From: Epiperipatus broadwayi
Taxonomy: Eukaryota > Onychophora > Udeonychophora > Euonychophora > Peripatidae
Reading direction: 5' to 3'
NCBI GenBank assembly: GCA_028023455.1
Contig: JAQFVV010006293.1
Location: 3,111,844 to 3,175,843, forward strand
DNA: 64,000 nt
Below, one piece after another: positions 25,639-38,342 of the stretch. Below the pieces are notes generated by a model. The model did no database searches. It saw nothing but the letters and a program-made list of their open reading frames with translations, and was not told where the DNA came from. The translations under genes and the position numbers were made by a program. The stretch's first letter is position 1, and every line of letters begins with the position of its first letter.

Positions 25639-25682
25639 ACCAACTGATGATTGCTGGTTTAGCATGAAATACGTATATTGGT
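25639..25682 (+). ncRNA. Type I hammerhead ribozyme (dimer-type stem III)
   Basis: All core elements are present in order. Stem I strand ACCAA (25639-25643) is followed by CTGATGA (25644-25650). Stem II TGCT/AGCA (4 bp) has a GGTTT loop and one unpaired T on each side. GAAA is at 25666-25669. The self-complementary stem III ATACGTAT is at 25669-25676. The cleavage-site residue is A25677 in an AUA (NUH) triplet, and TTGGT (25678-25682) closes stem I over five pairs. The T-T mismatch next to the core may weaken it. The stem III palindrome is too short for a stable monomer hairpin; two molecules or tandem units would pair, as in Penelope-type hammerheads. It lies in sense orientation within the Ena intron. 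Confidence 0.75.
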
Positions 25683-25803
25683 GATTATTTATCTTTTCAG
25701 CATATATGTGTTTAGGTGTATCAGTGTTATTAGATAGAGTGGAGAGAGGTGGGTGGTGTGAAAGTCTGTGCTCATATACCCTATATTACATATATGCTAT
25801 CTG

Positions 25804-27784
25804 TAATACTCATTGATATAAGTTATTATGTATAATTAATTTATTCTATAGCAAAACCTCATCAATGTTTAATTTTTTTTATTTCTGAACTATACATATT
25901 TTTAGAATCTTATATTTTTATTTTTTCAATTATTTGCATCTTTTAATTTTAAATACGTGATTGTATTGTCTAATTGTCATATACTATTTGAATAATTACC
26001 AACAATCTATCAACTATAGGATTATAATTATAAAATTTGTTTTTGGGTTTTATATACTGTTATTTCAAAATAAAACATTTCTACACAGCATTTTTTTTTT
26101 CTCTTTCTCAGTTTTCTTATCTTGTTAAGTATATTTATAATATCAATTGCTTTTTCATTTCAACTCTGGATTTTTATCCTGTCATATATGTTTATGGTTC
26201 CAATATTTTGTGGAAAATAATTTTTTTCACTGGCTTATATAATAATAATTTCTCTACATTAATATACTATTTAAAATAGAATTTTTTATGAATTTGAATT
26301 TTTGAGCATTTAATATTATATATAGAATTGAATTGATTTTTGTTAGTCAGATTTTTTTTTATTCTTATTTTTATGATTTTTTAAGTTTAGTATTTTGGTA
26401 ATAGCTTTGCAAATGCAAATTTTCTTTTTATTATTATTAATAAAAAGATGAAAGATAATAATATGTTATATTAAGTACAGATCATTATTTACTGTTAATT
26501 AACATGATTTTTATTGAATTTATACTATAATAGATTTTTTTTTATTTTCCTTTCTACTAATGTAATTATATAATTTTTTTATTATATTATTAAATATTTT
26601 ATTCCTTATAAAATTACACTTTTTTATGTATATTATTAGTTCAATATCATCTAAGGAGCAAATCTTTGTAAATTTTTATTATAAGTGATTTATGATAATA
26701 GAAAACTTATTTACTAATTTGTAACTATTCTGGTGAAATACTGTGTATATGGAGTGAATACAATTTTATACATTTTTATTAAAATTCTCTTCCTCATTAT
26801 ATATATATACAATAATAAAAAAATTTTGTAAGAAAATCATACAATAAAAAAAATAAGCCCCTATATTTTTTAAAAAGAAAACATCTTTATCTAGCTATTT
26901 TGTCACATACTGAAATTCTTAATGTTATATTCTTCCTGGTTTTTTTTTCTTTAAATAAATCGTGATATTAAGTTTATGTAATATATCTTTAGGCACATTT
27001 GGAGAATATGACCTGTATTAGGCTGTCCTCAAAATGTTCTAAATTTTTTTTTATTAAATTTCTTTAGTAAAAAATAGTCTGTTAAAAATGTCAACAAATT
27101 AAACATTAATAATTACAAAATAATTAAATTTAAGGTAATATATTAGCACTTGAATTAATTATTACATACTTATGAATAAAAAATTAAACTTCAGAATTAA
27201 CCACTTAGGTTTTGAACTTTGTTATCTTTTTTCCTTATTTAATTTTTTTGTTTTTACATCCAGTAGAAAGATGAAATATATTATATACATAGAGATTGTT
27301 TTTTTTTTTTTTTTTGAAAAATTATAAAAAAACTAAGTTAACAGCAAATATAACTTTTTTTTTAAAAAATAAAGTAGTGATTAGTGCTTTTTTAAATCCC
27401 CCCTTTTTTTTTCATTTTCTATAAATAAAAAATTGAAACAGCAGATTATAACTTCAAAATAATAATTGGTATCCAGCAAACCATTCATTTTTTTATGTTG
27501 AAAAATTTATGTATATGAACTTAATACATAAATAAGCATCATTATCTGTATATACATCTCCATCAACAGCAGTCATTCACAAAATGAGTTTGGTTATTCC
27601 AACTCCAAAAGAGAAAGAAAAAAGTATGCTTGAGATGAATTTTATGTTGACTATTTAAACCAATATGTGAATCACAAATAAGTTCACATTTAGTATATGC
27701 TGGTTCATTTTTTTTTGTTTTCTTGATATTTTGTGATAATTTTAATTTCTGGCAAAAACTTTTCGTTTGAAAATAATTCAACAT
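25804..27784. other. ena: No gene seen; intronic
   Basis: Very AT-rich with T-runs. No conserved coding sequence recognised. Confidence 0.5.
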
Positions 27785-30120
27785 CATGTTTAATTGTAAC
27801 TCTCCAGTATATTTTTTTTCTATGTCATATTTTTCTAATGAAAATATTCATTAGTGTTTTTCTTTAGAATGTCTTTGAGATAATCCTTATAATGTGAACA
27901 GTATATCCCATGAAAACCATGATTATGTTCATCATAAAAAACATTCTTTTAGTAAGTCTCTCACATTGTTGATTCATTTCACATATCTAATCCAATGAAG
28001 GTATCATTTTATAATAGTGGTTATGTAGTATCACATCCAGCAAGTTAAAGAGCATCTTAATTGTTCTTATGATCTTGCCATTTTATTTTAAAAATTTTAA
28101 GGAGTATTCTTAAATGAAACTTTGCTAATGCCTTTATGTTGCTTTAGTGGGTGTCCAATTCTCACTTCTATGGAATAAATGAGGTCAAATAACAGCTCTA
28201 TGGCTAACTTATTGCAATAGATGAAATACTTTTTTAACTTGTTAAAAGCAGCAGCACCATATTGGAGTTTGTATTGTACTTCAACATCTAACTCCTTTTT
28301 TCTACTTATAAAACTATCAAGATATTTAAATTAGCTTACATTTTCAAGTTGATTGAGTATCTTGACCAAATCAGTAAAATCAATATATAAATTCCTCAAT
28401 TATTTCCAACACTTTTCTTGCATTTGCCTGGCAATAAGTGTTTTATGATTTTCCAAAACCATACTGAGTTTCTGATAACTATTCATCTATGACTGGAAAT
28501 AACTTATTCAACAAAACTATTGAAATTACCTTTGCTCTAGTAAGTAATAAGGATATTCCATAACAGATATTGCAATCTTGTCTTTTCCTTTTAAGAATAA
28601 AGCATTCTTAGAATCAGGTGGTATAACTTTATGAGTTCATATATTCTTTTAAAAAGTTCCATTATTTTTGATACTAACATATTGCTACCATATTTTCAAA
28701 CTTTTATAGGTATCTTATCATTGATCAATAACTTTTCTATTTTTAAGAATACAAAAGTTGTTTGATTTCAGCTAAGCTGGAAATCTTTGTCCAAATCTAA
28801 ATCAATTGATAAAACTGATAAATCATTAAAAGATGTTATCTTCAAAAGATGATCAAAATATTACTTCCATCTGTTCAAAATATTATTGACATCATATAAG
28901 GGAACGTCATTGCTGGTTTTAATTGGGTTATGATCCATATATTGCTTCCAGTCTTCCAAGAAAAAGATCTTAAGTAACTGCAATCAGTGAATGTCTGTAT
29001 CTCTTTTGCATTTTAAATCTATTAATCAGTTGTTTAACTTCTGCCATTAAATCTTTATGTATATTGTGAAACTTCAAACTGAATTTATTATTCTGCCACA
29101 TTTCTGTTTAATCAAATCGTTAATAATAATCAATTTTCTTTTAATCAAAACACTAATAATAAGATTATTATCAGAAAACTATTATGATTTTTTTTTTTTG
29201 ACTCAAGAATACATTTTCTTGCCATAATATCCTCCTTAAGACAATCCCATGTATCAGTAGCATGAGTATCCTGAAAAACCACATTAACAAATTTAGTGTT
29301 TAATAACTGTGGAAATTTAGTATGTACAGCAGATATTTCTAAAGAATAGACATCAAATTTTTTTACGAATATTATTTTATCTTTTAATTTGAAATACAGG
29401 CATTTTTATATCTGGAATTATCTTTTAATATAGTTATCATTTTAATCTTGTAGCACATTAATCTATGATTCATCCAATATTTTGTGTAAGTGCTTGTATA
29501 ATATTAACTTTTCTTGTATTCTAACTTTTAACAATAATGTAATTATTAAATGCCATTACTTTGAAAGTGGATGCATCCAAATTTTTTTGTAGTGATTTTT
29601 CTGCTTAAATAAAGTGTTTGTGATAGTCAGTCCATGTGTTGTGCAAAAATAAAATAACAACAGATGATTTGAATATATGGCACCAATATTGTAATTTCCA
29701 ATATCTTTTGACCAAAATCTACCATTTATTCCAATATGTGCATTGAAGTATCCCAAAAAAAAAAAAAAAAAAAATTCAATCTTTTAATGATATTGTTGGA
29801 ATAATTCAATCTTTTAATGGACTTGCAGTAATAATATTATCCATCAAAGAATAAAAGCTTTCTTTTTCTGAATTCTTTGAATCTAATGTTGGAACATATG
29901 CATTAATGAAATGAGGACTGGTACTACTTGCAAACCACATTTTAACACTATTAGCTTTTCATTTATACAATGAGGAATTCCAATAATAGAAAATTCTAAA
30001 TTAGTTTTTGCAATAAATCTAATACCATGCACTCTCTTTTTACTGCTTAATCTGTTCATTCAAAAAAATAAAAAAAATGTAGCCATCTACAAACTTCTTC
30101 CTCTGGAAGATGAGTTTCAA
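27785..30120 (-). mobile_element. LINE relic (endonuclease-RT type), eroded
   Basis: Minus-strand sequence carries endonuclease remnants, GYFNAHIGINGRFW, IGNYN and HGLTITNTLFKQK, in a 66-codon frame at 29556-29756. The frame is preceded by an NAYVPTLDS-like segment (near 29880). Further 3' come RWK-type linker remnants (near 28860), RT remnants near 28300-28500, and the C-terminal KWQDHKNN segment near 28060-28090. Stops and indels are dense. This is the LINE type whose endonuclease is often mislabelled in databases as craniofacial development protein 2. The poly-A-like run at 29757-29774 on the plus strand interrupts it. Confidence 0.75.
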
Positions 30121-31039
30121 TGTAAGATCAGTTATATCCATTTTAAATCTTGATAGTTCCTTAATTCTTCATTTTGGTCTTGGAGAATTTATATCAAATG
30201 AAGTTTATACATATCATTTATATTTAGAAAAAAAAATTATAATACTTATCTTTATTACTATACTTTTTTTCTGCTTTATCATTACTACTAACAATATTAT
30301 TTCTAATGCTTTAATGAGTAATCTGCCAGGAATGATACCTTGTCAGAATGATTATAGACCACATTTTCTAGATCTTTTCCATTTCTATAGTATGCAAAAG
30401 ATTTATACATAAGACTGTTTAAACATACAATTTTTGCCAGTTGGAACTCCTGCCTTAAAGTCACCTGATTCATTTGGATTGTATTGCCTCCAGCAAAGAT
30501 CTTGGCTAGGAATTATCAACCTACTAAGTCTTCTTCATCATTGCTCTTGTAATTTTCAAGGGCTTGAGCTAAAAAAAATTAGAATTAGACTCATAAGAAT
30601 GGAAATATAGTTGCACACATAATTCAATTGTCATAATTCAATCTTTTTTTTTTGTTTACTATCCACTTTGACATATTTTGGAGAGATTACAATAAGCCTA
30701 TTGACCATTTAACATAACATTTAATAATAGTCCTACAGAATATAATTTGATTCAAAAATAATATTGAGAAGCAACCACGGAATCAGGTATAGAAAGTAAC
30801 CAATATTAATACAAATATGAGCAATCATATCTAGAAACATAAAATAAAATTTAAGACTGAACTAATGCAAGAACAGAACTCATTATTATGTATACATTGT
30901 GATAATTATAACAACATAAAAATAAGAAATAACTGCATATTTATTTAATAACATATATATATATGAAAAATAAATATTTAATAGGAATTACTTTTAATGA
31001 GAGTCTTGTGTGTAATTTTGGTTAACTAAATAATTTACA
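30121..31039. other. ena: No gene seen; intronic
   Basis: AT-rich sequence between two relics. A TA run lies near 30953. No coding similarity recognised. Confidence 0.45.
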
Positions 31040-32465
31040 TTTGGTTTTAGCTTTGACAAAAATAATCAAGTCTTCTCTTTCTTGCACATCCAAGCTTGTC
31101 TCCCTTGGTCAAAAGTTTGTTCAGAATACTGCTTCCACCAAATATGAAATTGGAAAGGCTATCAGGAGTGAAAATATTTTATATCATAAATATGGATATA
31201 GCTCGGGATTTTTTTTTATTTTGCCACAATTTTAGATATCCTCCTTCCTTGAAATGTATTTTATTCTCAGTGTTATATTTTAGTTGTAATAACTGTTCTT
31301 CCAATCTAATTTCAACTTCAGTTCTATTAACATTAAATGGGGGTTCCATCCACTAGTAGGTTGATATCTTGAAAATGAATTTCCAAGTCAAGTTTGAGTG
31401 TATGAAGATGATTACTACATGTTTCCAAGCTATTAGCTGTGAGATCATCTTTGATTGATAACACATTAGAAAACTGTTTCAATTCCTTATCTGAACAAAT
31501 TTAATTTATCAATAAATAGACAAATTACTTTTAGCATTCAATAAGAATGGAAGACAGTGTCCTCTCGATAATCAACAGAATTTTGTATGAAGAATTAATC
31601 GGGCATATGATTTATGACAATCTTTATAAAAATGCCTGAATACTCGATCATTTTTTTCATTAGATTTAATCATGTTAATTGTACTTATGATAATGTTATG
31701 CTTTGCAGTAAGATGTTGCTTGTGAATGGATGCATAGTACATTGAGAACTTCAAATATGCTAAAAACGCTTAATAGTGGCCAACCATTGCTGGTGCTCCA
31801 TCTGTTGCACAAGCAATTATATTTGTTAATGGTATGTTATGTTTTTCAAATAGGATTGAATTGTAGTATAAATGGATATACCTTTTGTGTCCATAACAAA
31901 GTTATTGGCAAACAGCATTTTTTCTTGCAGGAAATTATTTTCATTGAAATAATGAATTATCAACAGTTGACTCATCTACTTGCTGAGAAAATAATTTTGT
32001 TTGAAGTATACAAACAAGTTGCTTTTTGATATCAACATTTATTTTGTCGATTCACAGTCTAATTGTGTTTTCATTAATTGGCAAATTTTTCAAAATATTG
32101 ACTGGGTTTTAATGCATCATTGTTGGTAAAAGTATTTTGAATCATGATTTTACTATCTTTTCTCCAATAGTATGGGATTCCCATTTTTAGCAATAAGTTC
32201 AGATATCTGATAACTTGCTATGAGTCCATGTTTAGTTTTTCTTGAATACTTTTCAGATGTTGAGGTTATGGTATTACATTTTTAAAATTGTTCATAAATA
32301 TTTTTAAAATACTCTACATATTTTTTTCTTTTATCTTTGTGTTTAATATGAAGATGTTCGTGCCATTGAGATGGTTTTATTGCTTCATTAGAAAACGATT
32401 TTTGATACAATAAGCACATTGGCATGATTTCATTTACTGGCAATTCGATGAAACCATAGGTCAAA
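31040..32465 (-). pseudogene. hAT-type transposase relic, ZBED5/FAM200-like
   Basis: The minus strand begins (32464) with LTYGFIELP, then MPMCLLYQKSFSNEAIKPSQ and HLHIKHKDK. This is the BED-like zinc-finger start typical of ZBED5-like hAT transposases (second Cys replaced by Tyr). Later remnants in order match the RNase H-like core and its insertion: FNENNFLQEKMLF (near 31950), IKSNEKNDRVFRHF (near 31640), and a wall-to-wall LSRGHCL (near 31570). FPISYLVEAVF (near 31150) is the C-terminal hAT dimerisation segment. Frameshifts and stops are frequent. I did not find convincing terminal inverted repeats or an 8-bp duplication. Confidence 0.7.
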
Positions 32466-33183
32466 TATTCAGCTGATTATAAATAAATACAGTTTTTCTT
32501 ATGCAGCATAATGAAAACTTGGGTACAAGGAAAATAACATAATTTTAACACAATTATTCCACAAACAGTCATCTGAACTAATAGAATTCTATGAACACAT
32601 TATTGTGTTGCCATCTACCAGAGTTTTACATTAACATTTTTAGAGTTTTGTATTAAACGTGTGTTATAATGTTACACATTTAATGTGAAATTTTAACTAT
32701 TGTCAATACATTGAAAATATGCAAATTGAATTGAAAATTTGATAAAACAGGATCATAAAACAAAGTTGTAATTTTTCAAAAATTAAATGAAAGTACTATG
32801 GCATTAAATTAATTACTGCCCACTAAAAATCCTAAAATTTACACTGGTGGGCGCTACTGACTGTATTAAAGACTATAGAGAAATGATTGATAGCATGAGA
32901 AACTTATGATGTTCTTGTTCTATATTAATTTAAACGACTGAAAAAGGAAATGAAAGAGACAGAAAAGAGCCTTTGATGAACCAATATTCTATTCTACAAA
33001 GCAGTAGAAGGGTACTTTTAGTCAGGCGCTGTTTATTTGTTATTCACAATTAACACTTATCTGAAGGTGATTCCATTATCCTTTACTTGTGGATATTATT
33101 GATATCCTGAATACAGCTGAATATATTTAAATGTATAAAGTATTATTTTTATAGTAATTTATGAATTTCATATATATATATAT
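32466..33183. other. ena: No gene seen; intronic
   Basis: AT-rich. A CACTGGTGGGCGCTACTG patch near 32842 could be a hAT terminus, but I found no partner. A TA run (33171-33183) precedes the LTR element. Confidence 0.4.
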
Positions 33184-35771
33184 TGTAACCGGACCACCAC
33201 ACAACCCTTTTATTACTTCAGTTGTAACAATTTCCTGATGAGCATGTTGCAGGAAGGAACTATCAATTGGCATTACCCAATGCAGATATTAACCCCCCCC
33301 CCCTACAACAATATTTCCTGCTCATCAGAGGATGTAGTACCATAGAGGCTGGAAGCATCTAGACATTTATATGTTTGGTTTTCCAAACGGCGCCACTAGA
33401 GTTCCATCTCACTACAACCTGACTTACCTAGGTCTAGTTATGCCAGACGTAGCTCAGGAGGCATGAGATTCTCATGAACAAGTGCAATGAATGATGAGTG
33501 ATGCAATAAAAACAAAATAGAATTGAACAACTGGATAACTAAGATTAATTTTAAGTAACAATAAATTTATTTAACAAATTAATTTGCAAGTTCTTCTAAT
33601 AAAGTTCCTTCATATCCATGTGAAGATTCATTGTTTTATTCATTTCTGGTCCATTGGGTTTCTTTGGTATATATACTTCAGTATGACTTAAAGAATGTAA
33701 CTTGTTGAGAGTATAATAAAGTCCTTTCATAGTTCTTTTAACAACTTACATCTTTAGTTACATAATTAATTCACAGAGAGGAATGTGTCAAATTGAGATA
33801 ACAGAGAGAGTAATGAAGACAACTGATAGCATCTGATGCAGAGTTCCACTTAATTTAACAAATATTTTGTTTGCAGTCCACTGTGTATCTTAGTATACAT
33901 TCAATAATAGTACAATAGGAATTAGAGAATGCAAGTTCTTTAACAATTTACCTTTGGTGTCTCATTCAGAGTTCCAGTTAACCTTAAGTTATTTTATTTG
34001 CAGTCCATTAGTATTTCATTAAATTTATTAAATCCAGTAATGTGGTTTAAATTACTCCCACAAAATCAATATTCAGGTAAGCATTAAGCATTTGTAATTT
34101 TACATTAATATGCAGATAAGCATTTAGAGTCCATATAATATTTCATTACATTTAACTAATGTGGTTTAAATTACTCCCACAAAATCAACATTCAGGTAAG
34201 CATTAAGCATTTGTAATTTTACATTAATATGCAGATAAGCATTTAGAGTCCATATAGTGTTCCATTACATTTAACTAATGTGGTTTAAATTACTCCCACA
34301 AAATCAACATTCAGGTAAGCATTAAGCATTTGTAATTTTACATTAATATGCAGATAAGCATTTAGAGTTCATGTAGTATTCCATTACATTTAACTAATAT
34401 GGTTTAAATTACTCCTACAAAATCAACATTCACGTAAGCATTAAACATGTGTAATTTTACATTAATATGCAGATAAGCATTTAGAGTCCATATTATATTT
34501 CATTAAATTTATCAAATCCAGTAATGTGGTTTAAATTACTCCCACAAAATCAACATTCAGGTAAGCATTTGTAATTTTACATTAATATGCAGATAAGCAT
34601 TTTAGTGATTTTCATAATTTTAGTTTCATTCATAATTTTCCAGTAACAAACGTATTTTCATGCAGCTACATTTATTAATAATTTTTTTTTTTATATTTAT
34701 AATAAAGATGTTTGGTTTGTCTTTTAGAACATATATAATTTTAGTTTAAGAAATACGTTTTGTTTATCTTTTAAAAAACACATATAATTTTAGTTTAAGA
34801 AATACGTTTTGTCTTGTCTTTTAAAAAACATATATCGAATATTTTTATAAAATCATTACCTTCATTTATCCAGTTGTCGCTTCAAAAAGGGGTCATCGCA
34901 TTTCAGCTGAATGGCATTATTTCCTTTCTATGATGTCTATCCAGGCAAATCTAGAAAAATCATGGCTTAGAATGAAGAGGTACAGCTGTTACGTTAGCCC
35001 TCCATCGCTATGTTTTCGTTAATAATGTTTTCTTTTTCCATTATTAACAGTGGTTGTAAAAATTATATTCCACGGTGATGAAAGTCAGAGTTGAGTAACA
35101 CTTAAATAAGAATTTTAACTTTTTAATTCTTCACTTTTCTTACTATCTTTTTCTCAAAAAAAAATCTTCTTTAAACATACACTTTAAAAATCCAATCTAA
35201 TCTGCCTCTGAACTTCCAACTTGACTATTTATATCTCATTCTTGGACTGATTAAACAGCCTTTTCCCCCAGCTCATTGGCTATTCTTTTTGGCAGTAGAA
35301 GACTGTTTTTAATTATCTGGCTATGTGTTTTCGAATTCCAATTAATTTTACATTTCTTTGCCTAAAGGCATTGGCTTAACACCTAAGTTATTTTGCCTTA
35401 CAAATTATTTTTCTGCAATACAAAATAAACTTATCTTTTTTTAATGTTTAAATATATTTTTTTCTTTTTTACTTTATTGATTTCCTTTTTTTTTTTGGAT
35501 TGATGAATTTTAATAAAGAAAGATTTATACTTTCTTTTAATTGCAGATTTAACGTATTTGTTGTGTCTTTTTTTATTTTTAATTTGACCAAATTAACTTT
35601 CTTTTTTCATTGCTGTCAATTTTCATGATTCCTTTGTTTCTTTAAATTTTTAGTTTTCCTCAACCATTATTAAGTCTTTTCTTTTCTAACAACAAATCAT
35701 GCCAGTATTTTTAAATGAGGGGGGGGGGATCTTTTGAATATATATACACGGGGAACAGTATATCTGTTTCA
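33184..35771 (-). repeat. LTR (3' LTR in the minus sense), 2588 bp
   Basis: Nearly identical to 38343-40711 but longer, mainly because it carries five instead of three units of an internal ~118-bp tandem repeat. It contains a run of C at about 33291-33302 and a G-run near 35719. Confidence 0.9.
34020..34605. repeat. ~118-bp tandem repeat inside the LTR, five units
   Basis: The marker GGTTTAAATTACTCC recurs at about 34043, 34162, 34281, 34400 and 34527. Units share ATATGCAGATAAGCATTTAG. The corresponding array in the other LTR (39174-39520) has three units. Confidence 0.9.
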
Positions 35772-35785
35772 TTACCCCCCACCAA
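35772..35785 (-). other. Polypurine tract of the LTR element
   Basis: Read on the minus strand the tract is TGGTGGGGGGTAAT, directly before the LTR start TGAAACAG. A purine tract at this place primes plus-strand synthesis in LTR elements. Confidence 0.6.
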
Positions 35786-36366
35786 ATTTTGGGATGAAAT
35801 CGCCTGGAAGTACAATTTTATTCCACATATTATACACATCATCTCTCATTACTGCATCTCTTCTGGTTTTAGGTTTGCTGATGAAATAGGTAAGATGAGC
35901 TGGAAAAGTGAATACATGAACTGCAGCCTCCAATGCCAGGATAAGTAGATGGCCAAGCACAAACTACTAGTATGCACTGCCCCATGACGTCATGAGAAAA
36001 TATCTCATTTTTAAGCACTACCTCTCTTGTACCTAGAAGGATCATCCAACTAAGAGTAGGAGCCAGAGAAAAAACACAATTTGGCACTCAGCCAACCCTG
36101 CTCAACTTCTGTGAGTCTTAGGGGCTATCATTTGGTCTCTTCATGAGACCAAGGCCTATACATGAGGCCCATATATCCACATTGCTGGACTACTCTCAGA
36201 GCACAACATCCAGGTCTGGATAGTGCCGAGCATATACTTCAGAGCCTAATAAACACAATGTATCCAAGCAGCCCTGCTCAATCATCCACCCACCTCAAAA
36301 TGAAAATCACAAGTCCATGCATCACTACATCACACTCGCAAACTTCTTCCATCAGCTATCTTAATT
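35786..36366 (-). other. Non-coding 3' internal part of the LTR element
   Basis: Between the Gag stop and the purine tract I see no further protein domain. A TGACGTCA palindrome (CRE-like) is at about 35985-35992. The short frames here do not resemble Pol. Confidence 0.6.
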
Positions 36367-37934
36367 TTATTGTTCTGTATCATAACTACAACCTGGTTTG
36401 GGAGACTGAGGATCATGATCAGTTCTCCTATCGCATCTTTCTTTGTTTTGAAGTGATACACTTCTGTTTTGTTCTATTTTTGGGCATTTTTCAGGCCATA
36501 CGTCATCATGGTGGCTTGCAATTCTAGCCACACTTTCTTGCAGGTTATGATCACTATTTGATCTTCTTATAACCCGGGTTTGGTAAGGGCTCTGCGCATT
36601 GCCTGTTGAATATCTTCTTTGCCTTTTCCACGGTGGTGTCTGATTTCTTTGGTGCTGATACCATGGTGGTGGGTCATAGTTGCTATATTGCCGAGGAGGC
36701 ATTTTCCTTTTGTATCTGATGGCTCCTATTCTAGGCCCATCATCTCTTCTATAAGGAGGTTTGTTTTGTGGTTGCTTTGCTCCTCCTTCCTTGGCTGCTG
36801 ATGCACCACAGCTGTTGTAGGCTGTTAATAGTTCAGCAACCTGCTCAATAGATCAACGATCAGTCCCAATCAGCATTCTTTCTATGTAACTTGGGAAGCT
36901 GTGCCGTATCGATCTAATAATCAGGAGTTCAGATAGAGGGTCAGATGTTAAGGCTCTCAACCTGGCCACCTGTCTTCTAAAGAAGGGTGTATAAGGCTCT
37001 CCAGGTGGACATTTCTCCTGGGACACCTTATATTTAATCCCCTCCTGATAATCATCACTCCAGTAACAGTTCATTAGTGCTCCTTTAAACTCATCAAAAT
37101 TTGTAGGTTGGGTAAACAGTGAATCCCACCATGCTTGTGCTGCACCTTGGAGATGACTACATGCTATTGCCAGTTTTGCCTCTTCTGTCAATACATTAAT
37201 ACTAAAGTATCTCTCCAAACTTTTTACATATTCTATAGGTGCTTCATTACAGCTCCCTGAAAAAGTTCTGATTTTTAAAAACTGGTTTACAATTCCAGAC
37301 ATTTGGTTGGTTATAGGGACTTCATGACTAACTTGGTAATTCTCTTTCATTTGACTTTCTTTTGGGACTGTTTCTGCCTTTCCTTGTTTAGGCAATGTAT
37401 TACTATTTTTTATTTCTATCTCTTTCATCTGGGTGGTCAATATATCCACCTTCTCCTGCATGGATTCTTGCATTCTTATTATTTTTGTATCCATGGCCTC
37501 ACATATCTGGGTCATTTTAATTTCTTGCTCTATTAATGAGCCTTTTACTTCCTCCATCACTTCCTCCTTAATTTTTAATATTTTGTTAGTCATCTCTTTT
37601 ATTAACTGGTCAAACTTTTCATTTTGGCTTTCAGTTATTTCTCTGATTTGTTCTTTCAATTCTCTTTTGTCTTCTTCTCTCTGTTTGTCCCTTTTCTTGT
37701 TATCTTCTCTCTGTTCGTCTCTTTTCTTGTTGTCTTTTTCTCTGTGTTCACTATGTTCTTTTTTCTCTTCCTCTCTTTTCTTGTTGTCTTCTCTCTGTTC
37801 ATCCCTTTTCTTGTTGTCTTCTTCTCTCTGTTCGTCTTTTTTCTTGTTGTCTTTCTCTGTTTTCTTGTTGTCTTCTTCTTCTCTTTCTGTTCTTTGTTAT
37901 TTTCTTTTATCATTTCCATTAACTGGGCTAACAT
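36367..37934 (-). pseudogene. Gag polyprotein of the LTR element (one frameshift, one in-frame TGA)
   Basis: The minus-strand frame begins at ATG 37934 with MLAQLMEMIKENN and enters a highly charged Lys/Arg/Glu repeat region. It continues in another frame (open from 37896 to the TGA at 36853-36855) as a coiled coil and then a capsid-like domain containing KSLERYF, HLQGAAQAWWDSL and NFDEFKGALMNCYW. That order is typical of Ty3/gypsy-type Gag capsids, which package element RNA. Past the TGA the same frame runs to 36367 through a Pro/Arg/Gln-rich basic tail. I see no intact CCHC knuckle. The frame change falls inside the low-complexity repeat. A second, decayed Gag of the family is at 61140-62190. 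Confidence 0.8.
37660..37890 (-). repeat. Charged low-complexity repeat inside gag
   Basis: Imperfect 21-33 bp units (plus-strand CTTTTCTTGTTGTCTTC and CTCTGTTCGTC) encode repeated NKKRDEQRE-like blocks. The opposite-strand Ser/Leu/Phe-rich frames are shadows. Confidence 0.8.
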
Positions 37935-38342
37935 GGACGTCTCCCCTGTTTTCTGTGATTGCTTTTGATCGTCCGCTTTGTCTTCTTGTTTAGCTTCTTT
38001 CTCTGAAAGGTTCTCTATACTTACTGTATTTCATCATCTTTTTTGCTTTTGATCTGGTTATCATCAACTTTTTTTTTTAAATTTTATTTGTACTTTTTAT
38101 TTCAATTTTGATAAGCTTCCCTCTCCATCCACACCATGATTTAACTCCATCTTCTTTGAAATGCCTGTTTTATTCTCTATGCCATTCATTTTTGTGTTGT
38201 TTTTCTTTTAAACTTTTATTTTTCCACCCTTCTTGAATAAATCACATCACTGCATCATATGCACTGTTCATATCACAGAATCATGATCTGCTTATGCCTA
38301 TGGGTAGGCTAGCTAGATAAGGCCTCACAGTAGGGTGACAAA

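Larger units (their letters stand above)
25329..25803 (+). mobile_element. Single-unit hammerhead-ribozyme element (retrozyme-like) with 14-bp target-site duplication
   Basis: A ~447-bp insert (25343-25789) is flanked by the perfect direct repeat atatatgctatctg at 25329-25342 and 25790-25803. It is less AT-rich than its flanks, has no protein-coding frame of note, no poly(A) and no terminal inverted repeats. It contains a complete type I hammerhead core on the plus strand at 25639-25682. A perfect 36-bp tandem duplication sits at its 5' end. Long target-site duplications point to target-primed insertion. This fits the small non-autonomous hammerhead retroelements (retrozymes) reported from animals and the terminal repeats of Penelope-like elements. 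It is not visibly related in sequence to the element at 52173-53249. Confidence 0.75.

Noticed and set aside
25449-25667. 72-codon frame in the single hammerhead element
   Set aside because: It overlaps the ribozyme core and has no protein-like conservation that I recognise.
33232-33335. CTGATGA on the plus strand and CTGATGAGCAGGAAAT on the minus strand inside both LTRs, resembling hammerhead cores
   Set aside because: There is no stem II with GAAA at the right distance on the plus strand, and only three bases between CTGATGA and GAAA on the minus strand. The two motifs are simply halves of an inverted repeat.
37433-37993. Ser/Leu/Phe-rich plus-strand frames of 186 and 114 codons
   Set aside because: They are antisense shadows of the charged gag repeat.
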